A program made the translations under genes and the position numbers. A stretch of 20,249 nucleotides of DNA from Entamoeba invadens IP1 (lineage: Eukaryota; Evosea; Mastigamoebida; Endamoebidae): assembly GCF_000330505.1 (NCBI RefSeq), contig NW_004440215.1, positions 42,159 to 62,407 of the forward strand, given 5' to 3'. Below are positions 9,548 to 18,535 of this stretch, piece by piece (position 1 is the stretch's first letter; the number at the start of each line of letters is the position of its first letter). The notes below the pieces were generated by a model. That model did not search any database. It saw only the letters and a program-made list of their open reading frames with translations, and was not told the DNA's origin.

Positions 9548-10966
9548 ATGTCTTTACCAAAACCAAAAACATTTTTATCAATTGATGAAAAAAGCAAATT
9601 TTACAATGGGCTAATGCTTCCCCGAAACCATCATTGAAAAAAATGAGAGAAATAATATACCAAAATTTACAAAAATGTCCAAAACGCGAGTCTCTGAGGA
9701 TGTTGTTAAAGTATGGTATCAAGGGAAGTTTGATTGAGCCAACAATACCAAGGAATGCCAAAGTTTTGAGAAAAGTTAAACACCCAGACTTGGAAGAGAA
9801 CATGCTCAAGATGTTAAAAAATGTGAGGTCATACAATACCCTAGTTTGCTACAATGTTGTCAAGAGTTTAGCTTTTAAATACTGCTTTGAAAAGGGTTAT
9901 GATGATATGATGCTTTCAACGGTTGGATTTCGTCGTTTTGTTCAAGAAAGCAACTTAGATCAAAGAAATTATGCGGAGAAAGCAATTCAGTTGACCTAGA
10001 TAAACACAAGGAGGCAATTGATAAGCTGGTTAAAAATATTGCACAGTATGCTACTGGTAATGTGTACAATGCGGATGAAACAGGTCTTTTCTATAAGTTG
10101 TTACCTTTCAAAACATTGTCAAGTAATAGTGATAACCATGGAAAGAAGGAAGGAAAGGAATTACAATTATGATATGCTGTTCACTGAGTGGAGAAAAAGA
10201 AAATCTTTTGGTTGTTGGGAAGTATCGAAATCCAAGGTGGTTCTCTGATGGAAAGTACACCAACGTTAAACAATTATACGACTTTCAAACTAATGCTTGG
10301 ATGAACATAAACTGTTTCATCGATGGCTACTCAAATGGGAAGAAGCATCCACAAGAGAAAACAGAAACATTCTTCTTATAGTAGATAATGCTCCAAGCCA
10401 CAAGCTAATCATAACTACGACTATTGAAGAAGAAAAACCCGGCTACAATTACAAAGGACTAAACGAAAAGGGAATGCATGTGTATGTACTAGACCTTGCA
10501 CACATAAGGCTGGAATTTTTACCGAAAAACACGACATCAGTATTCCATCCACGTGATGCAGGAATAATACAAGCATTCAAGGCCGCGTATCGAAGAAAAA
10601 TAGCAAATTTAAAGGCAGAAGAAATTATTGAAAAGCATTCTCAGGAAATGTATTCAGAGCTCAAAATGAATATGGGCGATGCCATATTATATTCTGTCGA
10701 CTGTTGGAACAATGATGTTTCATCCGAAACAATAATTGGCTGCTGGAAACACGCTTTGTTTAGAGAAGAAGGTGGAAAGATTATGGTAGATGTAACGGGC
10801 TATTCCATCGAAGATTTGAATTCTATTGATCGAAGAAAACGAAGAACCCACCGATGTTAAGGAACTCGAAGAACAAAAAGATATTTCGTTGAGAATTGAA
10901 TAGTTAAAAAAACTGGTGGTGAGTAAAAATGATAAACTAAAAGAAATAAAACAACAGTACAAATAA
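9548..10966 (+). pseudogene. Pogo/Tigger-type transposase, multiply frame-shifted
   Basis: Pieces in different frames follow one another in family order. A start at 9548 (MSLPKPKTFLSIDEK) shifts in an A-run near 9590 into an N-terminal DNA-binding region (ILQWANASPKPSLKKMREII). This runs through GFRRFVQESNL to a TAG at 9997. The next frame gives NVYNADETGLFYKLLP (first catalytic Asp). Another shift near 10160 gives LSGEKENLLVVGKYRNPRW. A further shift near 10295 gives NILLIVDNAPSHK (second Asp), then LPKNTTSVFHPRDAGIIQ (third Asp), so the triad is DDD as in pogo relatives. A last shift near 10840 leads to a charged, coiled-coil-like tail interrupted by TAG at 10901 and ending at TAA 10964-10966. 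With at least five disruptions it is clearly dead. Confidence 0.85.
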
Positions 10967-11051
10967 CTCTGTGAAAGAAAAAATGTTCCCGTGGAAATAG
11001 ATTTTAATTGTATTTTAAATCTCGTAATTTATGTTAAAACAAAATTGAAAA

Positions 11052-11131
11052 ACTACCTAAGGCTCATGTCTCAGGTAGTCGTGGTATCACAATAAACAAT
11101 TGGCGACTACCTGAAGTGGCTCGTGTCTCAG
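11052..11131. repeat. Internal repeat cluster 3' of the transposase relic
   Basis: TCAGGTAGTCG (11071-11081) and CGACTACCTGA (11104-11114) are perfect 11-bp inverted arms. A unit of the form ACTACCT-GGCTCRTGTCTCAG occurs twice in direct orientation, near 11052 and 11107. The unit is GC-richer than its surroundings and lies between the transposase stop and the right TIR. It could be an internal transposase-binding or regulatory cluster. Confidence 0.5.
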
Positions 11132-11415
11132 ATATTTATTTTATTTTTTTAGTTTTGAATTTTTTATATCAATTTCGATTATTTTTCTTGGCAAAAATTT
11201 ATATATGACAACCATTTCTTTTTCTTTCAAATAAATTTGCATTTTTTGATATTTTGTAATTATTTTTTTTTGTTTTTCTGGTTATTCAAAATGTATTTAC
11301 CAAAAAATAGAAAAAATAATCCTGATTTTTTAGAACAAAAAACAATAAACTGTCAGTTCTCTATCGAGTGGTTTTCAATGTTTGATTGGTTAAAAATGCC
11401 CGCTTTTGAGAGGTA

Positions 11416-11437
11416 CCGCTCTTGGGAGATTTTATTG
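11416..11437 (-). repeat. Right terminal inverted repeat of the Tigger element
   Basis: The reverse complement begins CAATAAAATCTCCCAAGAGC and matches the left end at 20 of 22 bases. TA follows immediately and at the same time opens the TATAGTCGGGG end of the next element. Confidence 0.8.
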
Positions 11438-11720
11438 TATAGTCGGGGATAAATAGCATTAAAAAGGGACAAAGGTAGTTAATTTTGATAAATATAATTT
11501 TGAAACTATAATTTTTAAAAAAAAATATTTTTAAAGGTCAATATAAACATAAAATTAAAATATTAATATAAATTATAGTTTTTTTATTTTAAATGATTAT
11601 AAATTGAAAAATTATAAATTTCTATTTCAAAAATAAACAAAAACACCTCAATTTGTTCACTTAAAAAATGTGGAAGTCTAAAACGCAGCACTTTTTGTGG
11701 TTTGTCTAAAACTTGTTTTG

Positions 11721-12111
11721 TTAAAGAATTTTCCTTTGTTTTTCCCTTTGTTTCGTTTCTTTTCTGCTCTTCTTCAACTCCAATTGTTTAGGTGTTAAAA
11801 TGGTCTTTCTCTTTTCCTTTCTCAATGGGAATGGTTCAACAACGAAAGATTGAAAGATTGAAAGATTTCAACAAATGATGGATTTTCGGTGATTACCTGA
11901 CACTTTAAAGGATTGACATTGTTGTTAATTCATTAAACTCTGGCTTTTTAACCATATACATCATGAATATATATTGAAATACAGTTTTTAAACTAGTTTC
12001 TTGTATTTGAATTGCTTTTTTGTGTTGATTGCCTGTGGTTGTTTCATCAAGGGTTCCTTTCTCTTCTTCTTCCAATGTTTTCAAAGATTGAATAATATCA
12101 AAAATAGAAAG
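11721..12111 (-). pseudogene. Gene relic inside the 11440-12254 element, unknown family
   Basis: On the minus strand a frame is open from 12111 to the TAA at 11905-11907 and reads like real protein: DIIQSLKTLEEEEKGTLDET, later TVFQYIFMMYMVKKPEFNEL. Next door in other frames lie LKCQVITENPSFVEIFQSF and then VVEPFPLRKEKRKTILTPKQ, ending in a very basic tail rich in Lys, Arg and Gln and stopping at 11721-11723. Three tandem copies of GAAAGATT (11844-11867) lie at one of the shifts, suggesting repeat slippage broke the frame. Base composition is richer in GC than the element's flanks. I do not recognise the family; the basic tail would suit a nucleic-acid-associated protein. Confidence 0.55.
11844..11867. 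repeat. Tandem octamer repeat (three copies of GAAAGATT)
   Basis: Three perfect head-to-tail copies. Eight bases per unit is not a multiple of three, so gain or loss of one unit shifts the frame of the minus-strand gene relic in which it lies. Confidence 0.75.
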
Positions 12112-12300
12112 TTATGGTTTTCTTTTATTATCTTCAAAGTAGTTAATTGAAAAAACCCTTCTAATACTTTTATGGTTAAAGAAATTATATTTTATAATTG
12201 TTTACTTAAATTAACTACTTCTGTCCCAAATTAACCCCCTTTATCACCCGACTATAAATACTTTTAATTTTAAATAAAAATATACAGTAAAAATATTAAA

Positions 12301-12466
12301 ATAAACTGTATGCCAAAAGTCGGTACTTTACCAATTATTAGTGGAAACCCTTTTATAATAAATTCCCGTTTTTTAAAGTTTTTTTGTTGTTTTCATTTAT
12401 AATTTCCATTTGAAAAAAAGAAAAAACAGTACCGACTTTTTAACCCTCAAAACCAATACAGTTATA
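12301..12466. mobile_element. Small TIR repeat (MITE-like), about 165 bp
   Basis: The left side has ATAAACTGTA then AAAAGTCGGTACT (12315-12327). The right side has AGTACCGACTTTT (12428-12440) and then TACAGTTAT (12458-12466), so two blocks appear in mirrored order with a few inserted bases. The interior of about 100 bp is non-coding. The same blocks occur near 13073-13115. Confidence 0.5.
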
Positions 12467-12516
12467 AATTTCAATTAAAATTTCGGGATTTTAACAAAAA
12501 ATTAGAACAAACTTGT

Positions 12517-12574
12517 CCGATTTTCTGAGACTGTTATTCAGTCTTTTTCACTGTTGAGATTCTCAAAAAATCGG
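12517..12574. repeat. Imperfect stem-loop with a nested inner hairpin
   Basis: CCGATTTTCTGAGA (12517-12530) pairs at 13 of 14 positions with TCTCAAAAAATCGG (12561-12574). Inside lies GACTG-TTATT-CAGTC. The element ACTTGTC just upstream resembles the GACAAG ends of the 1313-2219 element. The origin is not resolved. Confidence 0.45.
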
Positions 12575-13240
12575 CATTTTTGCCTTTTGGTAATGGACGA
12601 GTAGTTTGAATGGGTGAGATAACCGTATTTTACCTCTCACATTACGACTCTCCCCCACTTCAAAATACACAATAAATCGTTCTAACTTGTTGTTATTTTA
12701 TGGTTGTCTCTTTAAAAAAAACAAACTTTGAAACACTACACATATTAAATGGTTATTTTTATTTTCAATAATCTTTTCTTTGTGTTGTAAGTGTTAATGA
12801 AATTGAAAGATTTTTATTATTTGTTGGATCATTAACATTTTCTTTTGAAAAGAGAAAAAGTCGGGTTTACTCACGGCAAAAACAACCATATGGTCAAGCA
12901 AAATTTTTGAAGAAGTAAGTTATTTGATATTTTCCTTGTTATTTTTTATTTAATTTTTTAGCTTGGTCTAAATTCAAGGTTCAGTCAAGTTTGTTTTTTA
13001 AAAAATAAGAGGGAAAAAAATAAGCAAAAAAACGATGTCAAACAAAATGAAAAATATTTGGAATCATTTACTTCAAAAAGTCGGGTCCTTTCGGTACCGA
13101 CTTTTGAAAAACAGTTTATTATAAGTCATCAATATTTGAGATGTTTAAAATTTATAAATTAAAATTGATTTAAAAAACATGTTTTTAAAAAACAACATTT
13201 TATTTTAAAAAATATAACTCGAAATACCAAATTTCCAAAA
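12575..13240. other. Upstream region of the receptor kinase gene
   Basis: No gene seen. A hairpin (TCAAAAAGTCGG at 13073-13084 with CCGACTTTTGA at 13097-13107) is followed by ACAGTTTATTAT, the same blocks as the right end of the 12301-12466 repeat. TTTATAAATT near 13150 is a TATA-like candidate, about 90 bp before the inferred start and so further away than usual. No GAAC element was found. Confidence 0.45.
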
Positions 13241-13243
13241 ACG
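13241..13243 (+). other. Putative non-ATG (ACG) or lost start codon
   Basis: In the sequence CCAAAAACGATACAAATC an ATG in place of ACG would give a textbook start (A-rich context) directly before a hydrophobic signal peptide. No ATG occurs in frame between the upstream TGA (13166) and 13286. No AG dinucleotide occurs between 13169 and 13283, so an intron cannot bring in an upstream start. Start loss, near-cognate initiation or a base error all remain possible. Confidence 0.6.
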
Positions 13244-16200
13244 ATACAAATCACATTATTATTATTTGTTGTATCATCTGTTGAAGTGAAATTGTGTAAA
13301 TTTCAAAACGGAATTGTGCGTGTCTCATCAACAGTAGAATGTCCTTTAAATTATGAATGGAGTTTAGTTGGTGACATTCTAAAACTACAACAACACATCA
13401 AGAACGAAAAAACAACAATTGGGTGTGAACTTTTTACGACATTTTCACCAAATAATTTGTCTCAAAAAACAATAAAACAAAATTATTCAAAAACAACCAA
13501 CAAATTTGAATATTTTAATAAACATGATTTCTTTTTTAAAAACCAAACAAATAGCGTTTCAAATGGGGTTTATTGTGGAAATTACACAAATTGTGCTTCT
13601 TGTACAGTGAGAAATGGTGTTTCTTATTGTAATCAGTGTATAGATGGGTTCTATAAGAGTGATACATATTCTTGCTCGCAGTGTTATTCTGGTTGTGCAA
13701 ATTGTACAGGAAGTGGATACACACAATGCACATCATGCGTGACACCTGGTTATTATCGTAATAATTCATCGTGTGTGGCTTGTGTTGTGGGGTGTGCTAC
13801 TTGTTCACTCAACCAATATGGGTATTGCCAAATGTGTCTAAATGGATATTATTTATCACAAAATAATTGTTTTAATTGTTTTTCTGGGTGTGCCACGTGT
13901 AATGGAAGAACAAATGTATTTTGTTATACTTGCATTTCTGGTTATTATTTAGAGGGTTCCACATGTTATAAATGTTACACTGGATGTAGAAATTGCACAT
14001 CTAGCAAAAATGGATATTGTACATCGTGTGTGGAAGGGTATTATAAAACTGGTGGTTATTGTTACGAGTGTTACACTGGGTGCCTGACATGTACAGGTCC
14101 ATCAAACGGATTATGTGGTACTTGTGCCAACGGGTATTACTTGACATATGCCAGTTGTTTGAAGTGTATAGCTGGGTGTTTAGATTGTACTGGTTCTAAA
14201 GACGGATTCTGTCAAAAGTGTGAAAGTGGCTATTTTTGGAGCGAAGGGAAATGTGTTCGGTGTTACACGGGATGTAGTACCTGTAACAACACAAACAATG
14301 GAAGTTGTTTCTCTTGTGTGACACCTGGATACTTTTTAAGTGGGTTTTCGTGTGTTCCATGCAGTGAAGGGTGCGCTACTTGCAGAGAAAATGGAGAGAT
14401 CTGTGGTACCTGTATAAGTGGATATTATTTAAGTGGAAGTAAATGTATACAATGTCCCACTGGGTGCGAGACTTGTTATGATGATACACCTCCGCAATGT
14501 ATGTCTTGTTTTGATGGGTATTATCGAAGTAGTTCTATGTGTTTGGCGTGTACAGAAGGGTGTCAAACATGTTCATCAAATTTGAATTGTTATTCGTGTA
14601 TAAATGGATATTCATTGTATGGAACTACATGCCACAAATGTTACGATGGGTGTACAACATGCAACGATTCTGTATTAAATGGAAATTGTAACAGTTGTGT
14701 ATCTATTGGGTATTATTATGATAATTATTTTTGTAAAGATTGTTCTAATAATTGTCGAACGTGTGAAGGTAGTTCTTCAAATTGCACTTCGTGTGAAGAT
14801 GGGACTTTTTACTTGAAAGACAACAAATGTTTAAAATGCAACAATTGTGGCAATGAAAATTGCCATCAACACGGGTGCACCAAATGTACAAACGTCAATT
14901 ATTATATGAGTGGATACGATTGTATTAAATGTGATGAATCATGCCAAATGTGTGATGGCAGTTTGAGCACCAATTGCCTGTCGTGTAAAATTGGGTTTTA
15001 TTCGGATAACAAACAATGTAAAACGTGTGATAGTAATTGTAATAGTAACAGTTGTGACACAGTTAATGGATGTACCTCATGCAAAGAAAACTACTTTGCG
15101 TTCAATAAGACGTGCCACCCGTGTTCTGATATTTCAAATTGTTTGAGGTGCAGCCCAACAAACAAAGAATGCACAACATGTGCACCACATTTTGAATTAA
15201 AAGACGGTTATTGTGTATGTAAAAATGGTTACTACTTGAGTTCAGCAAACACGTGTACACCATGTTACGATAATACTGAACATGGTAATTGCAAAATGTG
15301 TCACTCGCATGACGAAACAGATTTTAAAGAAGTCTGTGATGTGTGTTACCCACCTTCTGCTCTAAACACTAACACTTCATTGTGTTCTCGATGTTTAAAA
15401 GGTACATATTATGATAATAATCAATGTATTAATGAAGTTGGTAATTGTCTTGCACGAGTAAACACCACAACATGCGTCATATGTGATGAAAATTATTACC
15501 TTCAAAACTCAATTTGTTTATCAAAATCACCTGATACAGAGTGTATTTCAAAGGGTAATATTGTGTGTGAAGACTGTAAAGGTGGTATTTCCGTTCAACG
15601 AAATTGTACTAATAAAATAAACAACTGTAAGTATTATTACAACAACAAATTAAAAAGTGTCACAAAATGTTTGAATTGTGATGACAACAACTTATATACA
15701 AGTGGTGAAAGTTGCGTTACTTATAATATAAAAGATGATTTGTTTATTAGAAATAATGTGTATTATCGTTGTGAAGCAAATCAGTTTCTTGACCAGAATA
15801 TGGAGTGCAACGTGTGTTCAACAAGTGCAAACAATTTATTTGAGAAATGCATATTGCTCACTGAAAATGGCGAATTTACAAACAAAGTGATTCAGTGTAT
15901 AGAAAACAGTGCTTTGAATTACAACGAAAATAACTGTTTCGTTGAAGATAAATGTGTGAAGTACTCCTCTGGTGATTGTGTACAATGCACAAATACATCT
16001 CATTATATAATGCAACACAATTATTGTGTATTGAGTGAAATACCAAATTGTATAAAATATAACAATGTGAATTGTGTTGAATGCACAAAAGGAAATCTGC
16101 TTTCCAATGGAAGTTGCAAAGAAACGACTTCTTTTAATTGCGAAAAAGCAAATAGAATGTCGTGTACAAAATGCCTTCCTTCATTTTATAGAGAAGAAAC

Positions 16201-18445
16201 CGTTTATTGTTCTCCAACAACAAATAACTCTAAATACATCACAAAGTCACAAACCAATAAAATGACAATCAGAGAATGTTCAAATAACTACACTTTGTAT
16301 GATAACACGTGCTCCACTCAAAATGAAAAATCAGTGTTAAAAAAAGAGACTCAAAATGTGTGTAAAATAACATCAACAAAAGGCTGTTTGAGGTGTTTGG
16401 ATGGGTATTACCTGACTGAAACCAATTTGTGTCTTCCATGTCAAAACTCGGAGTCTGAATGCTTGACATGTAAAAGCTCGACACACTGCCTCACTTGTAA
16501 TTTAATAACGTCATTTCTGAATGCAAATAACAAGTGCGAGCCAACAACTGAATTATCGAAGCGATGCCAACAGATGATGCCGACAAACACTGGCTGTGCA
16601 ATATGTAAAAATAATTATTTCAAATATAACAACGATTGCCTTGAATGTGATGGATCGTGTGAGACTTGTATTGATACCACAAAGTGTTTATCATGCAAAA
16701 CTGATTACTACCAAATTGCCAGTGAGTCGTATCTATGCCAGAATTACAGCACTTTAAATAACTGTACAGTTAAGACTCAAAGTGGGTGTGTTGGGTGTGA
16801 AGATGGGTTTTATTTGGGAACTGCAATTCCACGGTGTTACAAGTGCTCAACCAACTGTTTGAAGTGTTCTTCTGATGTATTTTGTATAACTTGTGATAAT
16901 GGCTTTATTCTCAAAAATGGTATGTGTCAGCCACTCGATACAGTCATTTATTGTGTTTCTGCAACAAACAACTTTTGTGTGAAATGTGATATCAAACACA
17001 AAACATCTAATGACGGACTTTCATGTTTGGAAGACAACAAGTACTTTTTAAAAATCGGTCTACCTGTTATAGTTATTATAATAGTTTTAATTGTTATAAT
17101 TATAGTAATAGCGACTGTTGTCATTTATCTTATTCTCCAACACAAAAAGAAGAAAGAAGAGATGAAAACAGTCTGTATATTTAACATGAATAAGTCAAAC
17201 ATTTCATTCGGTAAAATGTCGTCGAAATTGGTTTCTAATTTGAATGAAATTGAATTTGAAAATGACATGAATGGTGGGCCTGCAAATACTGATATTCCAG
17301 TAGACAGCGAGACGCGTGCATTGCTGTGTATTGGTAACATTTCTAAAAACAAGCAAAAGATCCAATTTAGTGTTATAGAAGGCTGCGAGTTGTATTCTAT
17401 CAGAACAGCGCCTTCCCTCGTGACTCTGAAGAATAACGAGGCGTGCGAATTTGAAGTCTTTTTGAAGCCAAATTGCACATGTCAAATCGAAGATGAAATT
17501 CTGTGTGTCTCACTTGATATCAAAAAAGGCGAACAAACGACAAATAAAATCAAAATTAAAGCAAAAACAATTTTGACGACTAAATTGAACAATTCCGAGT
17601 TGTTGGAAAATGTCAAACTTGGCGAAGGAAGTTTTGGGATTGTATATAAAGGGACTTTTAGAGGACAAGATGTTGCCATTAAACGACTTAAAAGTGTCAC
17701 AGATGATAATAAGTCGATGCAAGAATTCGAGAAGGAAGTTTCTATGTTGGACAAATTTAGAAGTGAGTACATCGTCCACTTCTATGGCGCCGTCTTTATA
17801 CCAAAGAAAATCTGTTTGGTCACCGAATTTGCAAAGTATGGGAGTTTACATGATCTTATGAAAAAATCTCAAAACAGCACAAAAAGTACGTCAAAAAGGG
17901 AATTGAATACCGATATAAATAACAACAAACCCGATATCACAATATTAAGAAAATTCATGTTGGATATGGCAAAGGGAATATCGTATTTACATCACAATGG
18001 CATTGTACATCGAGACATTAAACCAGACAATTTACTCATATTTTCACTTGAAATGAATGGCGAAGTGAATGCCAAATTGACTGATTTTGGAAGTGCTAGA
18101 AATGTGAATATGATGATGACTAATATGACTTTCACAAAAGGTATTGGGACACCAAAATACATGGCGCCTGAAGTGCTAAATCGAGAGAAGTACAAAATGC
18201 CGTCAGACATCTACTCGTTCGCTATTACGATGTATGAAACGTTGAATTGGGGAGACGCATATCCTAAAGTTCAATTTCAGTATGCTTGGAGCATCGCAGA
18301 CTTTGTTACAAGCGGAAAACATCTGGAAAAGAATCAAAATATTGGGAATGAGGATTTTGATATCATAGAAAAAATGTGGTGTACAGACCCACATAAAAGA
18401 TTTAAGATTGATCAAATTATCGATTCGATCAATCAATTAAATTAA
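13241..18445 (+). CDS. CXXC-rich transmembrane receptor kinase (Entamoeba TMK type)
   Basis: The open frame is 1734 codons if begun at ACG 13241. Numbering here uses that start. The first 16 residues (ACG, then IQITLLLFVVSSVEV) form a good signal peptide, but no ATG precedes them in frame before a stop at 13166. Residues about 110-1265 are a long series of furin/EGF-like repeats, GC-x2-C...GYY with CXXC pairs. A hydrophobic segment spans about 1272-1301 and is followed by KKKKEE. About 1315-1450 is MSP-like (FEVFLKPNCTC). The kinase has a G-loop GEGSFGIVYKG (1461 on), VAIK Lys 1481, EFEKEVSML, HRDIKPDN (1590 on), DFG at 1615 and APE at 1642, so all catalytic residues are present. It is a TKL-like Ser/Thr kinase, probably sensing at the plasma membrane. 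Ligand unknown. A downstream GTG at 13286 would lose the signal peptide. Confidence 0.9.
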   Translation, partial: TIQITLLLFVVSSVEVKLCKFQNGIVRVSSTVECPLNYEWSLVGDILKLQQHIKNEKTTIGCELFTTFSPNNLSQKTIKQNYSKTTNKFEYFNKHDFFFKNQTNSVSNGVYCGNYTNCASCTVRNGVSYCNQCIDGFYKSDTYSCSQCYSGCANCTGSGYTQCTSCVTPGYYRNNSSCVACVVGCATCSLNQYGYCQMCLNGYYLSQNNCFNCFSGCATCNGRTNVFCYTCISGYYLEGSTCYKCYTGCRNCTSSKNGYCTSCVEGYYKTGGYCYECYTGCLTCTGPSNGLCGTCANGYYLTYASCLKCIAGCLDCTGSKDGFCQKCESGYFWSEGKCVRCYTGCSTCNNTNNGSCFSCVTPGYFLSGFSCVPCSEGCATCRENGEICGTCISGYYLSGSKCIQCPTGCETCYDDTPPQCMSCFDGYYRSSSMCLACTEGCQTCSSNLNCYSCINGYSLYGTTCHKCYDGCTTCNDSVLNGNCNSCVSIGYYYDNYFCKDCSNNCRTCEGSSSNCTSCEDGTFYLKDNKCLKCNNCGNENCHQHGCTKCTNVNYYMSGYDCIKCDESCQMCDGSLSTNCLSCKIGFYSDNKQCKTCDSNCNSNSCDTVNGCTSCKENYFAFNKTCHPCSDISNCLRCSPTNKECTTCAPHFELKDGYCVCKNGYYLSSANTCTPCYDNTEHGNCKMCHSHDETDFKEVCDVCYPPSALNTNTSLCSRCLKGTYYDNNQCINEVGNCLARVNTTTCVICDENYYLQNSICLSKSPDTECISKGNIVCEDCKGGISVQRNCTNKINNCKYYYNNKLKSVTKCLNCDDNNLYTSGESCVTYNIKDDLFIRNNVYYRCEANQFLDQNMECNVCSTSANNLFEKCILLTENGEFTNKVIQCIENSALNYNENNCFVEDKCVKYSSGDCVQCTNTSHYIMQHNYCVLSEIPNCIKYNNVNCVECTKGNLLSNGSCKETTSFNCEKANRMSCTKCLPSFYREETVYCSPTTNNSKYITKSQTNKMTIRECSNNYTLYDNTCSTQNEKSVLKKETQNVCKITSTKGCLRCLDGYYLTETNLCLPCQNSESECLTCKSSTHCLTCNLITSFLNANNKCEPTTELSKRCQQMMPTNTGCAICKNNYFKYNNDCLECDGSCETCIDTTKCLSCKTDYYQIASESYLCQNYSTLNNCTVKTQSGCVGCEDGFYLGTAIPRCYKCSTNCLKCSSDVFCITCDNGFILKNGMCQPLDTVIYCVSATNNFCVKCDIKHKTSNDGLSCLEDNKYFLKIGLPVIVIIIVLIVIIIVIATVVIYLILQHKKKKEEMKTVCIFNMNKSNISFGKMSSKLVSNLNEIEFENDMNGGPANTDIPVDSETRALLCIGNISKNKQKIQFSVIEGCELYSIRTAPSLVTLKNNEACEFEVFLKPNCTCQIEDEILCVSLDIKKGEQTTNKIKIKAKTILTTKLNNSELLENVKLGEGSFGIVYKGTFRGQDVAIKRLKSVTDDNKSMQEFEKEVSMLDKFRSEYIVHFYGAVFIPKKICLVTEFAKYGSLHDLMKKSQNSTKSTSKRELNTDINNNKPDITILRKFMLDMAKGISYLHHNGIVHRDIKPDNLLIFSLEMNGEVNAKLTDFGSARNVNMMMTNMTFTKGIGTPKYMAPEVLNREKYKMPSDIYSFAITMYETLNWGDAYPKVQFQYAWSIADFVTSGKHLEKNQNIGNEDFDIIEKMWCTDPHKRFKIDQIIDSINQLN

Positions 18446-18475
18446 TTCATTAATTTGACATTTATTTAGTGCGTG
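18443..18475 (+). terminator. Polyadenylation region of the kinase gene
   Basis: The stop codon overlaps TAATT, and a second TAATT follows about 10 bases on, then the T-rich run GACATTTATTTAG. Entamoeba mRNAs commonly end shortly after a UAWUU motif close to the stop, so the position fits. Confidence 0.5.
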
Positions 18476-18535
18476 TATCGAATATATTTTTTAGTTAAAT
18501 CAACGACATAAACATGATAATAACAATGATAAAAA

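Larger units (their letters stand above)
9303..11437 (+). mobile_element. Decayed pogo/Tigger (Tc1/mariner) DNA transposon
   Basis: The left end CAGTAAAACCTCCCAAGAGC (9303 on) and the inverted right end (11437 backwards) agree at 20 of the first 22 positions. The pattern CAGTARAACC is typical of pogo/Tigger termini. TA flanks both ends (9301-9302 and 11438-11439), the expected target duplication. Each end also has a subterminal copy of the AAGAGCGGGC motif, at about 9349-9367 on the left and 11392-11410 on the right, with different spacing. The 2135-bp length is near that of full Tigger-class elements. The interior carries a transposase relic at 9548-10966. The element is probably immobile unless helped in trans. 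Confidence 0.85.
11440..12254. mobile_element. Second TIR element, TAGTCGGG ends, carrying a gene relic
   Basis: The left arm (11440-11486) begins TAGTCGGGGATAAAT and goes on through GGGACAAAGGTAGTTAATTT. The right arm (12208-12254) is its imperfect inverted copy, ending CACCCGACTA. TA lies outside each end (11438-11439 and 12255-12256), so a TA duplication is plausible. The interior has no transposase I recognise but contains a degraded minus-strand gene. Because the TA on the left is also the TA of the Tigger element, the two elements abut exactly. Confidence 0.6.

Noticed and set aside
11237..11452. Open frame of 71 codons at the right end of the Tigger element
   Set aside because: It runs through the subterminal repeats and the right TIR and over the element boundary, so it is chance.
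12915..12961. Intron-like segment (GTAAGT ... TTTTTTAG, 47 nt) upstream of the kinase gene, possibly joining a first exon that supplies the start codon
   Set aside because: The sequence after the AG does not run in frame into the kinase gene: an in-frame TGA lies at 13166 and no later AG exists before 13284. The upstream side also has no ATG in the frame entering the GT.
13179..13208. Upstream ATG before the kinase frame
   Set aside because: It is out of frame with the kinase, stops after nine codons, and cannot be joined by splicing because no AG follows before the signal peptide.
17125..17772. Several minus-strand open frames opposite the kinase juxtamembrane and catalytic regions
   Set aside because: Antisense shadows of the kinase frame; no promoter and no family resemblance.
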